Positions 1 through 8,987 of a DNA stretch of 64,000 nt are shown here, in pieces; position 1 is the stretch's first letter; every line of letters begins with the position of its first letter. This DNA comes from CADCTM01 sp049671305 (lineage in GTDB: Bacteria; Cyanobacteriota; Cyanobacteriia; Cyanobacteriales; Coleofasciculaceae). Both the position numbers and the translations under genes were made by a program. The stretch lies in NCBI GenBank assembly GCA_049671305.1, contig JBATUR010000104.1:11276-75275 (forward strand). The letters are read 5' to 3'. The notes under the pieces were generated by a model. It saw only the letters and a list, made by a program, of their open reading frames with translations. It did not search any database and was not told the origin of the DNA.

Positions 1-210
1 ATATTGCCAGATGATAAGTTTCCTGGTCTGATTTTTAGCGCCATGTTTGGCTACACACAAAATCTCTATTTAGTACAAGCTGTGGGTTATGTGGTATTTT
101 TGGCAACCATTGGCGTTGCTTATTTCCGTAGCTTAACCGATCGTTCAAATCCTGCTGCCAGAAACCAAGTTAATGTTGGTCAAAAACCAGTCAATTCACA
201 AAATAAATAA
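1..210 (+). CDS. FTR1-family iron permease, C-terminal fragment
   Basis: The reading frame is open from the first base of the window and stops at 208-210, so only the last 69 codons are present. The fragment has one hydrophobic stretch (about VQAVGYVVFLATIGVAYF) preceded by a GYTQNLYLVQ-type loop. It ends in a short polar tail that looks cytoplasmic. This matches, from memory, the end of cyanobacterial FTR1-like high-affinity iron permeases, multi-pass inner-membrane proteins that import iron. The diagnostic REXXE motifs would lie upstream and cannot be seen. The family call therefore rests only on the resemblance of the tail. Confidence 0.55.
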   Translation: MLPDDKFPGLIFSAMFGYTQNLYLVQAVGYVVFLATIGVAYFRSLTDRSNPAARNQVNVGQKPVNSQNK

Positions 211-279
211 GTTTGTGTCTGTCAGTTGTTAGGTAATAACTGACTATTTCTAGATGGCATTTCTCCAACCCCAATGCCT

Positions 280-2349
280 TCACAAGCGAGGCAAAATTTT
301 AGATAACATCTGTCCCGGCACTTTTGATAAAGCCATGTTTTGTCCAGAAATTCCACATTCTTGATAAAATGCCCGGACTATTTTGACAATATAATTCAGA
401 TTAGTTTGATAAGCATCCGATTGAGGATCAATACCTTGACAGGCAAACAAATGCTGATGGAGTGCTGCTTCTAAATGAGCAGATTTATCAGCTTTATTGA
501 GAGAAAATTGCGGTTCTGTTGCTAGTTGATAATGCGCCAGACCCAAGTTATTGTAAGTTGCTAAAGTATCAAAATTTACAGGTATTGGTGGTGTATTTTG
601 AGCAAGTTGAGCCACAAGTGCGATCGCTTTTTTATATGCCCCAATACACTGATTTAAATAATTGCTACGGGCATCTAAATTATCAGGAAAGCGGTCTGCC
701 AAATGCCAAAAAGCCGTCCCCAAGTTATTTTGCGTAGCTGCACAAGCCGCTGGTGCAACCTCAGCCGTACGATAAATTAAAGCATCTTGATAAGCCGCAA
801 TTGCTAGTTCCAACCAACTTTCTGGTTGTTCATATTGTGCCAAATTCCAATAAGCTGTACCTAAGTTATTTTGAATCATCGCCCAACTCATCGGCTCAGA
901 TTTTGAGTCGTAATAAGTCAAGGCTTCAGAATAAGCTGAAATAGCAGCTCGTAAATTCACCACAGGTGATTGATGTTGAGCCAAATTCCAATGTGCTGTG
1001 CCTAAATTATTCTGGGTAGAAGCATATTTAGTTGGTTCACTCTCAGCCTTTCGATAGCGCAAAGCCTCTTCATAAGCACGAATAGACTGCTCTAAGCTGT
1101 CCTCTGGCTCCTTGTAACGGGCTAAATCTCCATAAGCAGCCCCCAGATTATTTTGCACCATTGCGTAAGTCTGAGGCGCTTCTGAGTCGGTTAGCTTAGT
1201 TAAAGCCAGTTGGTAAGATTGAATGCCTTTTTCTAAATAAGACAGCTTATGCTCACTGCTGCCAGCACAATGAGATAGCATCCAATATAGATTTCCCAAA
1301 TCATTGAGAATATCTGAGACTTGTGATGGCTCTTCTAGCCACGGTAAGGCTTGCTCATAGGCTTGCACCGCAATGCTTAAGTTTTCCTCATTTACCTCTC
1401 CCTGCTCAATTAAGTGGCGGTAGTAGTTGCCCAAGTCCAAATAAGCATCCGCAGGCGAGACAGGCGGTTTGGCGTTTTCAGCATCAGCTAGCGCTGGCAA
1501 CTGCTGATTTTGAGACTGAGCAGAAGGAAGGGGAGTTGATGATTGTGGATTAGTTAACTCATTGGAGGCAGCTTCCTCTAAGTTTTGAGTTTCTGCACCT
1601 AATTTTAAATCAGCAAGAGCTTGTTGAAAGCTGATTTCTGTATTGTCGGTTGCGGGTGTTTTTGTCGGTTTTTGCGGTTTTGGCTCGGCTTTTTGCTTGG
1701 TTGGCTGATCAAAACCCTGAGTTAGCGTCTGCAAGTCTTGCTTAAATGTACCTGCTCTTGACTCAGTTGCAGGCATAGTAGAAGTTTCTGGTTTAGAAGC
1801 ACCAACAGGCGGTAGCGGTGTGGGCTCTCCTTCAAATTCAAAAATACCTGTATGCCATTGCCAAAATTCTGGCACAGATTGCTGAATTGTATAAAACCAA
1901 GGGCGAGGCAGCCACAGCAATAAAGTTGATTCTAGTTGCGAGAAATTACGCTCAAGTACCTGTAAGCGTCGCAGAAAAAGCCGTTGAGAAGCTGGCGGTT
2001 GCCGTGTTAATTGCTCCACACCCAAAATTTGAAATCCTGGTGCCGAGGTGCGGGAGGAGGGATTTTGGGAGAACCATTGAGCAATTTGAGCTAGTGGGTT
2101 AGGCTCGTGAGCGTTTAAGGTGAGAGTTACCAGTTTTGGGCAATCATGAGCTGGTTCGGCTCTTTTCTCTTCAGTTATGCCCAATTCAGTCTTTAATTTC
2201 CCTGCCAAACGATTGCGTAAGCTCAAATCATCACACACAGCTACGAAAAGCTGGCGGCGCAAACCGAGAGTTAAGGCAAGTTTCAAGCGTTGATAGGTTT
2301 GCCGATTCCAGCTTGAAACTTTTTGTGAGGCAGTATCCGTTACAATCAT
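280..2349 (-). CDS. TPR-repeat protein with N-terminal ATPase-like domain
   Basis: About 689 residues from an ATG at 2349. The frame extends upstream to a TTG at 2487, but the segment starting MIVTDTASQKVSSWNRQTY looks like the natural N-terminus. Residues about 10-180 form a conserved globular domain resembling a degenerate Orc/STAND-type ATPase; no clear Walker A is visible. A Pro/Gln-rich linker of roughly 120 residues follows. The C-terminal half carries at least six tetratricopeptide repeats with a recurring QNNLGTAYWNLAQ core spaced about 50-55 residues apart. TPRs of this type mediate protein-protein contacts; the partner is unknown. The repeats are strikingly similar to each other, suggesting recent internal duplication. 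It lies downstream of rpsF on the same strand, separated by a palindromic repeat, so it is probably transcribed separately. Confidence 0.8.
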   Translation of the reverse strand: MIVTDTASQKVSSWNRQTYQRLKLALTLGLRRQLFVAVCDDLSLRNRLAGKLKTELGITEEKRAEPAHDCPKLVTLTLNAHEPNPLAQIAQWFSQNPSSRTSAPGFQILGVEQLTRQPPASQRLFLRRLQVLERNFSQLESTLLLWLPRPWFYTIQQSVPEFWQWHTGIFEFEGEPTPLPPVGASKPETSTMPATESRAGTFKQDLQTLTQGFDQPTKQKAEPKPQKPTKTPATDNTEISFQQALADLKLGAETQNLEEAASNELTNPQSSTPLPSAQSQNQQLPALADAENAKPPVSPADAYLDLGNYYRHLIEQGEVNEENLSIAVQAYEQALPWLEEPSQVSDILNDLGNLYWMLSHCAGSSEHKLSYLEKGIQSYQLALTKLTDSEAPQTYAMVQNNLGAAYGDLARYKEPEDSLEQSIRAYEEALRYRKAESEPTKYASTQNNLGTAHWNLAQHQSPVVNLRAAISAYSEALTYYDSKSEPMSWAMIQNNLGTAYWNLAQYEQPESWLELAIAAYQDALIYRTAEVAPAACAATQNNLGTAFWHLADRFPDNLDARSNYLNQCIGAYKKAIALVAQLAQNTPPIPVNFDTLATYNNLGLAHYQLATEPQFSLNKADKSAHLEAALHQHLFACQGIDPQSDAYQTNLNYIVKIVRAFYQECGISGQNMALSKVPGQMLSKILPRL

Positions 2350-2582
2350 GCTGGTGGAAGGGGGCAGGGCTAGGGTGGTAACCTGTGGGGAATCCTTAAT
2401 ACTCTTCCTTGCATTATTACCTGGGTCAGGATTGGCTTGGCTACTAAATTTTTGGTATTTTTTTATCGTTCTGTAATGAAATGACAAGGCTGGGGTTTTG
2501 TCAGGAGATCAGGTTTGCTGTTGGTTGCCATCTTTAGTTCCTCTTAGCCCGATGATTTGTTGTTAAATTCTAATTCTATTTA

Positions 2583-2634
2583 ACCTTTCTCCCTCTCCCC
2601 CAGCCCCTCACCCCTGGTGGGAGAGAGGAGCAAT
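2583..2634. repeat. C/T-rich palindromic dispersed repeat
   Basis: Inverted repeat of the CCCTCTCC...GGGAGAG type lying between rpsF and the TPR gene. The same family recurs at 6613-6642, near 40520-40625, and inside a coding region at 60832-60885. It can form a strong hairpin and may serve as a terminator for rpsF. Confidence 0.6.
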
Positions 2635-2667
2635 TTAGGTCAGAAATTTCTTGAGAAACTGAGAGTA

Positions 2668-3018
2668 TTAAGCTTCAACTGCTTCAACTGCTTCTGAGGT
2701 TTCGACGGCTTCTGGGGTTTCGACGGCAGGGGCATCTACTTTGAGAGTCAAGTAACGAATTACTTCTTCACTCAGACGCATTGCCCGCTCAATGATGGCA
2801 ACGTGGGCACCAGGGGCTTTGTAGTTCATTTGGACATAGATACCTTCGCGCAGGCGCTGAATTTCGTAGGCGAGACGACGCCGCCCGCGATGTTGAATAT
2901 CTATGTTTTCGGCGCCTTGTTCCCGTAGAATGTTTTCGTATTTAGCGATCACTTGGTCTACCTGCTCTTCTCCCAAGTCAGGGCGCAGGATGTACATCAT
3001 TTCGTAATTGTCACTCAC
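2668..3018 (-). CDS. rpsF: 30S ribosomal protein S6
   Basis: A 116-residue protein beginning with GTG at 3018, preceded by an AAGGAG ribosome-binding site. The N-terminus, with a YEMMYILRPDLGEEQV-like segment, and the central GRRRLAYEI stretch are characteristic of S6, which binds 16S rRNA and pairs with S18 in the platform of the small subunit. The C-terminal tail, after about residue 98, is a low-complexity Val/Glu/Ala segment with repeated 'EAVET' units; tail length varies among S6 proteins. The gene stands alone here, without rpsR or rplI nearby. This standalone arrangement is known in cyanobacteria. Confidence 0.95.
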   Translation of the reverse strand: MSDNYEMMYILRPDLGEEQVDQVIAKYENILREQGAENIDIQHRGRRRLAYEIQRLREGIYVQMNYKAPGAHVAIIERAMRLSEEVIRYLTLKVDAPAVETPEAVETSEAVEAVEA

Positions 3019-3227
3019 GTTTGCTTAGTCTCCTTTTGGGCTTTTACTGGCTCCTTAGCTTGACATGGACATGACCTAGTTGGGGTAATATCTTGCCAAT
3101 GCAAAAGAAGCAAGGAATTAAAATCTTACTATTTTCTGCTATTAATTCTAGCTAGCTGCCAGGATCAATTGGCATTTTTTCACCTCCAGACAGCTTTGCT
3201 CTGATCAGTAAGGAACATTTTTTGGTT

Positions 3228-4013
3228 ATGGCGCAGCGTTATGTTCGAGTAAAGACCGACAAAGGACAAATTTATTATGGTTTGTTACAGTTGTCACGCA
3301 GTATTCAAGTTTTTGATGCACCGCCTTGGTTGCAGGGACAACCTACAGATTTAGTTTTGGCAGCCGATAGCTATGAGTTGCTTGCTCCTTGTGCGCCGAC
3401 TAAAATTGTCGCGGTGGGCAAAAACTATCGTGATCATGCCGCTGAAATGGGTACTCCAGTACCTGATCAACCGTTGCTTTTTCTTAAACCACCAACTGCA
3501 GTTACTGCGGTTGATCGTGAAATCCATTATCCATCTCAGTCGCAACGAGTAGACTATGAGGGAGAGTTGGCTTTGGTGATTGGCGATCGCACGGTTGACT
3601 GTACGCCAGCCCAAGCTCAAAATAAAATTTGGGGCTATACCATCGCTAATGATGTTACTGCCCGTGATTTGCAAGTGCAGGATGGTCAATGGACAAGGGC
3701 AAAGGGCTTTAATACATTTTGTCCTCTAGGTCCTTGGATTGTGCGAGAAATCAGTGCTGGGGCAAGGCTACAGACTTTTCTGAATGATCACCCTGACCCT
3801 GTACAATCGGCGCTAATTAATCAAATGGTGTTTCCCCCAGAAGTTTTAGTCTCCTACATTTCTCAGGTGATGACGCTGCTTCCAGGGGATGTTGTGCTGA
3901 CGGGTACGCCTGAAGGAGTGGGAGCAATGCAAATAGGCGATCGCATTCGTGTTGAAATAGAAGGCATTGGTCAGCTTGAAAACTTGGTTGTTGCTCGTAC
4001 TCCTAGTTTTTAA
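3228..4013 (+). CDS. Fumarylacetoacetate hydrolase family protein
   Basis: About 261 residues. ATG at 3228 is chosen over an in-frame TTG at 3222; an AAGGA site lies at about 3210. The protein contains the family's GKNYRDHAAEMG segment, YEGELALVIG (with metal-binding Glu residues), NDVTARDLQ and the C-terminal TGTPEGVGAM loop. The family uses a divalent metal to cleave carbon-carbon bonds or decarboxylate beta-keto acids. Candidate activities include acylpyruvase, oxaloacetate decarboxylase and 2-hydroxyhepta-diene-dioate isomerase. The substrate cannot be chosen from sequence alone. It is transcribed convergently with the Tic20-like gene and has no obvious operon partner. Confidence 0.9.
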   Translation: MAQRYVRVKTDKGQIYYGLLQLSRSIQVFDAPPWLQGQPTDLVLAADSYELLAPCAPTKIVAVGKNYRDHAAEMGTPVPDQPLLFLKPPTAVTAVDREIHYPSQSQRVDYEGELALVIGDRTVDCTPAQAQNKIWGYTIANDVTARDLQVQDGQWTRAKGFNTFCPLGPWIVREISAGARLQTFLNDHPDPVQSALINQMVFPPEVLVSYISQVMTLLPGDVVLTGTPEGVGAMQIGDRIRVEIEGIGQLENLVVARTPSF

Positions 4014-4081
4014 AAGCGATTCTTGCTCACATTGCTCTCGGCGCTATGATGATTACTTTGATTAGTTCACGACCCATAACA

Positions 4082-4555
4082 CTAACGTACTTGTAGATAA
4101 GACGCTTCAGAAATGCCGGGAATTTCTGCATAGCGTCCTAGTGCTGACTGTACAATTCCATAAAAACTTGCTGCTAATGTTCCTAAAAAGATAATATTAA
4201 ACAAAGTTTCTACCAACAGACCTGCGCCTAACACACGTAGCAAAATACTAAAAGCTAGACCAAGTAACGATAAGACAATGCCAATTAAAATAGCTTGCAT
4301 GACATTGAAACGCACAAAGTGAGCAATTTTTTCGTTTCTCACCACAGCCAAAAACAAGACAAAGAAAACTACCAAACTGACAAATGGCTGACTGTAAACA
4401 GCTAATAATGGTGCCAGTGGTAAATAAATCAAACCTAATGCTGGAAACTGTCTGAGCAGAAAGTTGCCAAATGGCAAAACATCCATCAAGGGAAGCAGAT
4501 AAGGAAGGGAGGCAAAAATTCGGTCTTGAACTGTTGTTGACCCGCGAAAAGTCAT
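4082..4555 (-). CDS. Tic20-family membrane protein
   Basis: A 157-residue protein with about four hydrophobic helices (roughly 33-52, 56-72, 85-108 and 116-135). It carries the signature RIFASLPYLLPLMDVLPFG near the N-terminus and a VRFNVMQAILIGI segment between helices 2 and 3. These match cyanobacterial relatives of chloroplast Tic20, the inner-envelope protein-import component. In cyanobacteria the protein sits in the plasma or thylakoid membrane and its role is not well defined. ATG at 4555; monocistronic in appearance. Confidence 0.85.
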   Translation of the reverse strand: MTFRGSTTVQDRIFASLPYLLPLMDVLPFGNFLLRQFPALGLIYLPLAPLLAVYSQPFVSLVVFFVLFLAVVRNEKIAHFVRFNVMQAILIGIVLSLLGLAFSILLRVLGAGLLVETLFNIIFLGTLAASFYGIVQSALGRYAEIPGISEASYLQVR

Positions 4556-4790
4556 CGTGCATTCTCCTAGTGGATGTTAGTTAAATATTTTTTCTTACTA
4601 TGTTTAGGATAGCGCAGCCCAAGTGCCTAGTTTAACAAAGCGCTGCCCTAAATTTGGGTTCCACTAGAAACTACCGAAAAGTTGCCTAAACTTCCCTTTG
4701 GCAATGCCTGATTAAAATGATGATTTTGACAAAATACCTTGAGCAATTTAATTGCTCATCAATAATTGGGACTAGAATGTCTCTACCATT

Positions 4791-4988
4791 TTATTCAACA
4801 TTGGCAACGCGAAAGCCCATCTCGCACTCATATTGATTAGGTTGAGTGGCGGGACACTTGCGTAGTGGGTTACGACAGCCAAGTTTACCTTGACGCCAAC
4901 GGGGTTGACCGTTTTGATCAGCGAGTAAACAACCAGGACAAACTTGCGAAGGGGAAAGCACTTGCTCGTCTGTAAGAAGGACTAACAT
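4791..4988 (-). CDS. Small cysteine-containing conserved protein
   Basis: A 65-residue protein starting at an ATG at 4988, preceded by a GGAG-type site. It has four cysteines arranged as CPGC near residue 18 and single Cys residues around 38, 45 and 55, suggesting metal or redox binding, although no named zinc-ribbon spacing is clear. The segment 'LADQNGQPRWRQGKLGCRNP' looks conserved among cyanobacteria in my recollection, but I cannot assign a function. No signal peptide or membrane segment is visible, so it is predicted cytosolic. Confidence 0.55.
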   Translation of the reverse strand: MLVLLTDEQVLSPSQVCPGCLLADQNGQPRWRQGKLGCRNPLRKCPATQPNQYECEMGFRVANVE

Positions 4989-5316
4989 TTGACTCCTCCA
5001 TTAGCTCTCTTGAGCTCTATGAGTCTATCTTAATTGAAGTTTTTGAAGATAAGCGGTATATGAACATACAGCTTAACCTTGTTGCTTGTCAAATAAAGTC
5101 AAGATGACTAGGCAAAAGAAAATCAGCAAAGTAAGTAACGGAATTGCCAGCACCAAGATGGTTAAAGAGGATAATTTATTTTTATCGCTAGTAGTCAGTA
5201 CGGTCAGGTTGCAAACAGCGTTAAGATCAATTGTTCAATAAAAAAATATCAGCTCAGTCATGAGTACTGATCCGAACACGAAAACTCAACTGCGATCGCC
5301 CTAGGAATAGACTTAA
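4989..5316. other. Gene-free stretch upstream of glyA
   Basis: About 330 bases between the small cysteine protein (minus) and glyA (plus), so it must hold divergent promoters. On the minus strand about 5073-5200 encodes a 30-residue hydrophobic stretch ending DKQQG with no ATG, GTG or TTG in a sensible position. A HIP1 octamer lies at 5292-5299, just before glyA. No RNA gene is evident. Confidence 0.4.
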
Positions 5317-6600
5317 GTGACTCAAACCGACTTAGATTTGCTCGCTCAAACTGATCCAGCCGTTGCTGAATGCCTTAACCTTGAACTTCAGCGTCAGCGT
5401 GACCATTTAGAACTTATTGCTAGTGAAAACTTCACCTCTGCTGCCGTTTTAGCCGCCCAAGGTTCGGTATTAACCAACAAATACGCCGAAGGCTTACCAG
5501 GCAAGCGCTATTACGGCGGCTGTGAGTTTGTTGACAAAGTAGAACAATTGGCAATTGACCGCGCCAAGCAGCTCTTTGGAGCCGCCCATGCTAACGTTCA
5601 ACCCCATTCCGGTGCCCAAGCGAATTTTGCCGTCTTCCTGTCGCTCCTAGAGCCTGGTGACACAATTATGGGCATGGACTTATCACACGGTGGACACCTC
5701 ACCCACGGTTCTCCTGTAAATGTTTCGGGTAAATGGTTTAAGGTTTGTCAGTACGGCGTTAGTCCTGAAACTGAACAATTAGATTATGACCAAATTCGCG
5801 AAATTGCCTTAAAAGAACGCCCTAAGCTGATAATTTGTGGTTATTCTGCCTATCCTCGGATTATTGATTTTGCCAAATTCCGTAGCATTGCTGATGAAGT
5901 CGGGGCTTATCTTTTAGCTGATATTGCTCACATTGCCGGCTTAGTGGCAACAGGTCATCATCCCAGCCCAATTCCTCATTGTCATGTTGTCACAACCACT
6001 ACTCACAAGACACTGCGTGGTCCAAGAGGTGGTTTAATTTTGACTAATGATTTAGAAATGGGAAAGAAGTTTGATAAAGCCGTGTTTCCTGGCACTCAAG
6101 GTGGTCCTTTAGAACACGTAATTGCGGGTAAAGCTGTGGCTTTTGGTGAGGCACTTAATCCGACTTTCAAAGATTATGCTGCTCAAGTAATTAAGAATGC
6201 CAAAGCCTTAGCAAATCAACTGCAAGAACGTGGTTTTAAAATTGTTTCTGATGGCACAGACAACCATTTAATTTTGGTTGATTTGCGTTGTATTAGTATG
6301 ACAGGAAAGCTTGCCGATAAATTGGTAAGTGGTGTTAATATTACGGCAAATAAAAATACTGTTCCTTTTGATCCAGAATCACCCTTTGTTACGAGTGGGT
6401 TGCGGTTAGGTTCTCCAGCAATGACAACGCGGGGTATGGGAGTAGTAGAATTTACAGAAATTGCTGATATTATTGCCGATCGCCTACTTAATCCAGATGA
6501 TCAAGCAGTAGCAACAGAATGTCGGCGTCGAGTCGCACAATTATGCGATCGCTTTCCCTTATATCCTCATTTAAGAGTGGCGGTTCCGACTTTGGTATAA
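5317..6600 (+). CDS. glyA: Serine hydroxymethyltransferase
   Basis: Interconverts serine and tetrahydrofolate with glycine and 5,10-methylene-tetrahydrofolate. In cyanobacteria it feeds one-carbon metabolism and may take part in photorespiratory glycine handling. The 427-residue length is normal. Diagnostic segments are ELIASENFTS near residue 32, KYAEGLPGKRYYGGCE, and the PLP-binding TTTTHKTLRGPRGG with the Schiff-base lysine at about residue 231. The start is GTG at 5317 (MTQTDLDLLA...). It is followed by a palindromic repeat and then cinA on the same strand, 88 bases away. Confidence 0.97.
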   Translation: MTQTDLDLLAQTDPAVAECLNLELQRQRDHLELIASENFTSAAVLAAQGSVLTNKYAEGLPGKRYYGGCEFVDKVEQLAIDRAKQLFGAAHANVQPHSGAQANFAVFLSLLEPGDTIMGMDLSHGGHLTHGSPVNVSGKWFKVCQYGVSPETEQLDYDQIREIALKERPKLIICGYSAYPRIIDFAKFRSIADEVGAYLLADIAHIAGLVATGHHPSPIPHCHVVTTTTHKTLRGPRGGLILTNDLEMGKKFDKAVFPGTQGGPLEHVIAGKAVAFGEALNPTFKDYAAQVIKNAKALANQLQERGFKIVSDGTDNHLILVDLRCISMTGKLADKLVSGVNITANKNTVPFDPESPFVTSGLRLGSPAMTTRGMGVVEFTEIADIIADRLLNPDDQAVATECRRRVAQLCDRFPLYPHLRVAVPTLV

Positions 6601-6612
6601 GGAACCTCTTCC

Positions 6613-6642
6613 CCAACCCCTCTCCTAACAGGAGAGGGGAAT
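6613..6642. repeat. C/T-rich palindromic dispersed repeat after glyA
   Basis: CCCCTCTCCT and AGGAGAGGGG arms separated by a three- to four-base loop form a strong hairpin directly after the glyA stop codon. It is a member of the same repeat family as at 2583 and 60840. It could terminate glyA transcription, although no long T-tract follows. Confidence 0.65.
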
Positions 6643-6688
6643 TAGATCACTCTTCTTTCCTTAAAACTAATTCCTAACCCCGCTAACA

Positions 6689-7954
6689 ATGAGTGCTGAA
6701 ATTATTTGTGTCGGAACCGAGTTACTGTTGGGCGATATTCTTAATAGCAATGCCCAATTCTTAGCAATCGAGTTAGCGAATTTGGGTATTTCCCACTACT
6801 ACCAAACCGTGGTGGGAGATAACCCAGGGCGTTTAAAACAAGTATTAACCATCGCTAGCAGACGCTCTAATCTTCTCATCTTTACAGGCGGTTTGGGTCC
6901 AACACCCGATGACTTAACCACAGAAACTATTGCCGACTTTTTTGATGTTCCCCTAATTGAACGGCAAGATATTATTGATGATATTGCCGAAAAGTTTGCC
7001 AGTCGGGGGCGGCAAATGACACCCAGCAACCGTAAGCAGGCATTAATTCCCAAAGGTGCCGAGGTTTTACCCAACCCAGGCGGCACTGCCCCCGGTATGA
7101 TTTGGCAACCAGGTGCTGATTTAACGATTCTCACCTTTCCTGGAGTGCCGACGGAAATGCACCGGATGTGGCAAGAAACGGCTGTTCCTTACCTGAAAAG
7201 TCAAGGTTGGGGCAGAGAAATCATTTATAGTAAAATATTGAGGTTCTGGGGCATTGGTGAGTCGGATTTGGCAGAAAAAGTTGCACCGTTTTTAAATTTA
7301 ACGAACCCGACGGTTGCGCCTTATGCAGGCAAAGGTATGGTGAAGTTGCGGGTTTCGGCAAGGGCAACATCCCAAACCCAGGCACAGCAATTAATTGAAC
7401 CTGTGGCACAGCAATTGGCAGCAATTGGTGGCTTAAATTATTTTGGTGCGGATGATGATACTTTGGCGTCTGTGGTGGGTGAGTTATTAACCGCAGCCGA
7501 TCAAACTTTAAGCGTGGCTGAATCTTGTACGGGCGGTGGTTTGGGCAGTCTGCTGACGGAGGTGGCGGGGAGTTCTAATTATTTTTTGGGCGGTGTGATT
7601 TCTTATGACAACTCGGTGAAGGCTGCGGTTTTGGGTGTGAGTCAGTCTGATTTGTACAGTGTAGGGGCTGTCAGTAAGGCTGTGGCGATGCAAATGGCGG
7701 CGGGAGTGCGATCGCTTCTTTCCACTCATTGGGGGCTTAGTATTACAGGTATTGCAGGTCCTGGTGGTGGCACTAATACTAAACCGGTCGGTCTTGTTTA
7801 CATCGGGCTAGCACAACCTGACGGCACGGTAGAATGTTTTAAGTTTCAGTTGGGTCAAAATCGCAGTCGCTCGTCAATTCGTTATGCTAGCGCCTGTAAT
7901 GCCCTTGATCAATTACGCCGTCGCCTCCTAGAAGCATCCCAACCCAGGCTTTAA
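6689..7954 (+). CDS. cinA: CinA-family protein (NMN deamidase / competence-damage protein)
   Basis: 421 residues with the two-domain CinA layout. An N-terminal molybdopterin-binding-like (MocF/COG1058) domain spans residues 1-170, with MSAEIICVGTELLLGDI and FTGGLGPTPDD motifs. A C-terminal PncC-type amidohydrolase domain covers about 255-415, with SVAESCTGGGLGSLLT and GIAGPGGGT motifs. The C-terminal domain deamidates nicotinamide mononucleotide in pyridine-nucleotide recycling; the N-terminal domain has been reported as an ADP-ribose pyrophosphatase in some members. In some bacteria the gene is linked to competence. Both domains appear intact. The start at ATG 6689 lacks a strong ribosome-binding site. 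Confidence 0.95.
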   Translation: MSAEIICVGTELLLGDILNSNAQFLAIELANLGISHYYQTVVGDNPGRLKQVLTIASRRSNLLIFTGGLGPTPDDLTTETIADFFDVPLIERQDIIDDIAEKFASRGRQMTPSNRKQALIPKGAEVLPNPGGTAPGMIWQPGADLTILTFPGVPTEMHRMWQETAVPYLKSQGWGREIIYSKILRFWGIGESDLAEKVAPFLNLTNPTVAPYAGKGMVKLRVSARATSQTQAQQLIEPVAQQLAAIGGLNYFGADDDTLASVVGELLTAADQTLSVAESCTGGGLGSLLTEVAGSSNYFLGGVISYDNSVKAAVLGVSQSDLYSVGAVSKAVAMQMAAGVRSLLSTHWGLSITGIAGPGGGTNTKPVGLVYIGLAQPDGTVECFKFQLGQNRSRSSIRYASACNALDQLRRRLLEASQPRL

Positions 7955-8296
7955 GCCGATGACTAACAATGGATGTATGGATGTATTGGTTGCTAATTTG
8001 GTGACGTGTCATGAGCCATCAGTTAAGCTAGAGATTAATCGAGAAAAGGATATTGGATCATCACGCTCTAAATAACTCTCTTGGGTTAGATGGAAATGCT
8101 TTCACCAAGTGTGCTAATCTTAGATTAATAAGAAATGCAACACTTAAGGGCTTTTGTCTCGGATAGTGTCTGAAATAAAAACCCAATTAAGTAAAACTAA
8201 GCATTGGGATCTCCTAATCTAAGGAGTACCGCCAGATTGTTAATACGCTTTCCTGTTGTAAAAAATACAGGTTGTCTCACAGGAGCCTTCTGTTTA
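7955..8296. other. Gene-free stretch between cinA and the small ORF before aroQ
   Basis: About 340 bases. It contains short direct ATGGATGTATGGATGTAT repeats just after cinA and a small CTCC...GGAG hairpin near 8213-8229. I see no RNA gene. A promoter for the aroQ pair probably lies here. Confidence 0.35.
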
Positions 8297-8434
8297 ATGG
8301 ATTATCTAGATAAGGTGCTGGAAAAACTCAAAGAATGGGCTCGCAAGCTCATTGAAACCCTGCTGGGTCCTGAAGCACAGCCAGAACCTGAGCTAATTCC
8401 CATCCCGGTTCACGAACCAGGGCGTCGTCGCTAG
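8297..8434 (+). CDS. Small hypothetical protein upstream of aroQ
   Basis: A 45-residue protein from ATG at 8297 (MDYLDKVLEKLKEWARKLIE...), preceded by an AGGAG site at 8281. The frame is open further upstream to about 8204, but that extension lacks a good start signal. Residues 1-22 can form an amphipathic helix, followed by a Pro/Glu-rich tail (PEAQPEPELIPIPVHEP) ending in RRR. It stops 9 bases before aroQ, indicating co-transcription. No known function. Confidence 0.55.
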   Translation: MDYLDKVLEKLKEWARKLIETLLGPEAQPEPELIPIPVHEPGRRR

Positions 8435-8443
8435 CCTACCATT

Positions 8444-8905
8444 GTGCCTAACGACAATGACAATTCAACAAATATTCTGGTTCTGCACGGTCCTAATTTA
8501 AATCTGCTAGGACGGCGAGAGCCAGAAATTTATGGAAGTCTGACTTTGGATGAAATCAACTCCCGACTAGTGGAAGCTGGAGATAGACTCAACTGCAAAA
8601 TTATTGTGTTGCAGTCTAATCATGAAGGCGTTTTAGTCGATGCAATTCATGATTCCATTGGTAAGTATCAAGGAATCATCATTAATGCTGGCGCTTATAC
8701 TCATACCAGCATTGCTTTACGAGATGCTTTAGCGGCGTCCGCAATTCCTGTGGTAGAAGTTCATCTGAGCAACATTTACCAGCGTGAAAGTTTTCGCCAC
8801 CACTCATACATTGCACCTATTGCTGTTGGGCAGATTAGTGGTTTTGGAGCAGAAAGTTATTACTTAGGCTTACAAGCTTTAGTTAGTCATTTGCAAAAAT
8901 CTTAG
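8444..8905 (+). CDS. aroQ: Type II 3-dehydroquinate dehydratase
   Basis: Third step of the shikimate pathway: dehydration of 3-dehydroquinate to 3-dehydroshikimate. The 153-residue protein has the type II signatures LVLHGPNLNLLGRREPEIYG near the N-terminus (with the catalytic Tyr in the flexible loop), QSNHEGVLVDAIH, INAGAYTHTSIALRDAL, and EVHLSNIYQRESFRHHS. The start is GTG at 8444, nine bases after the small upstream ORF. Length and motifs are complete. Confidence 0.96.
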   Translation: MPNDNDNSTNILVLHGPNLNLLGRREPEIYGSLTLDEINSRLVEAGDRLNCKIIVLQSNHEGVLVDAIHDSIGKYQGIIINAGAYTHTSIALRDALAASAIPVVEVHLSNIYQRESFRHHSYIAPIAVGQISGFGAESYYLGLQALVSHLQKS

Positions 8906-8987
8906 TGAAGGAATAGCCAAAATCGGTATAGAGCAATTTTATTTCAGTGGGGTATCTTAAATTAGCAATTATCAAAAATTGAGTATC

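Noticed and set aside
4600..4680. Short GC-rich stretch ending GGGTTCCAC that could be a tRNA T-arm
   Set aside because: No acceptor stem, anticodon arm or D-arm could be folded around it.
5073..5236. Minus-strand hydrophobic frame ending LFDKQQG, similar in size to single-helix photosystem peptides
   Set aside because: No ATG, GTG or TTG with a ribosome-binding site in a sensible position; hydrophobic chance frames are common in AT-rich DNA.
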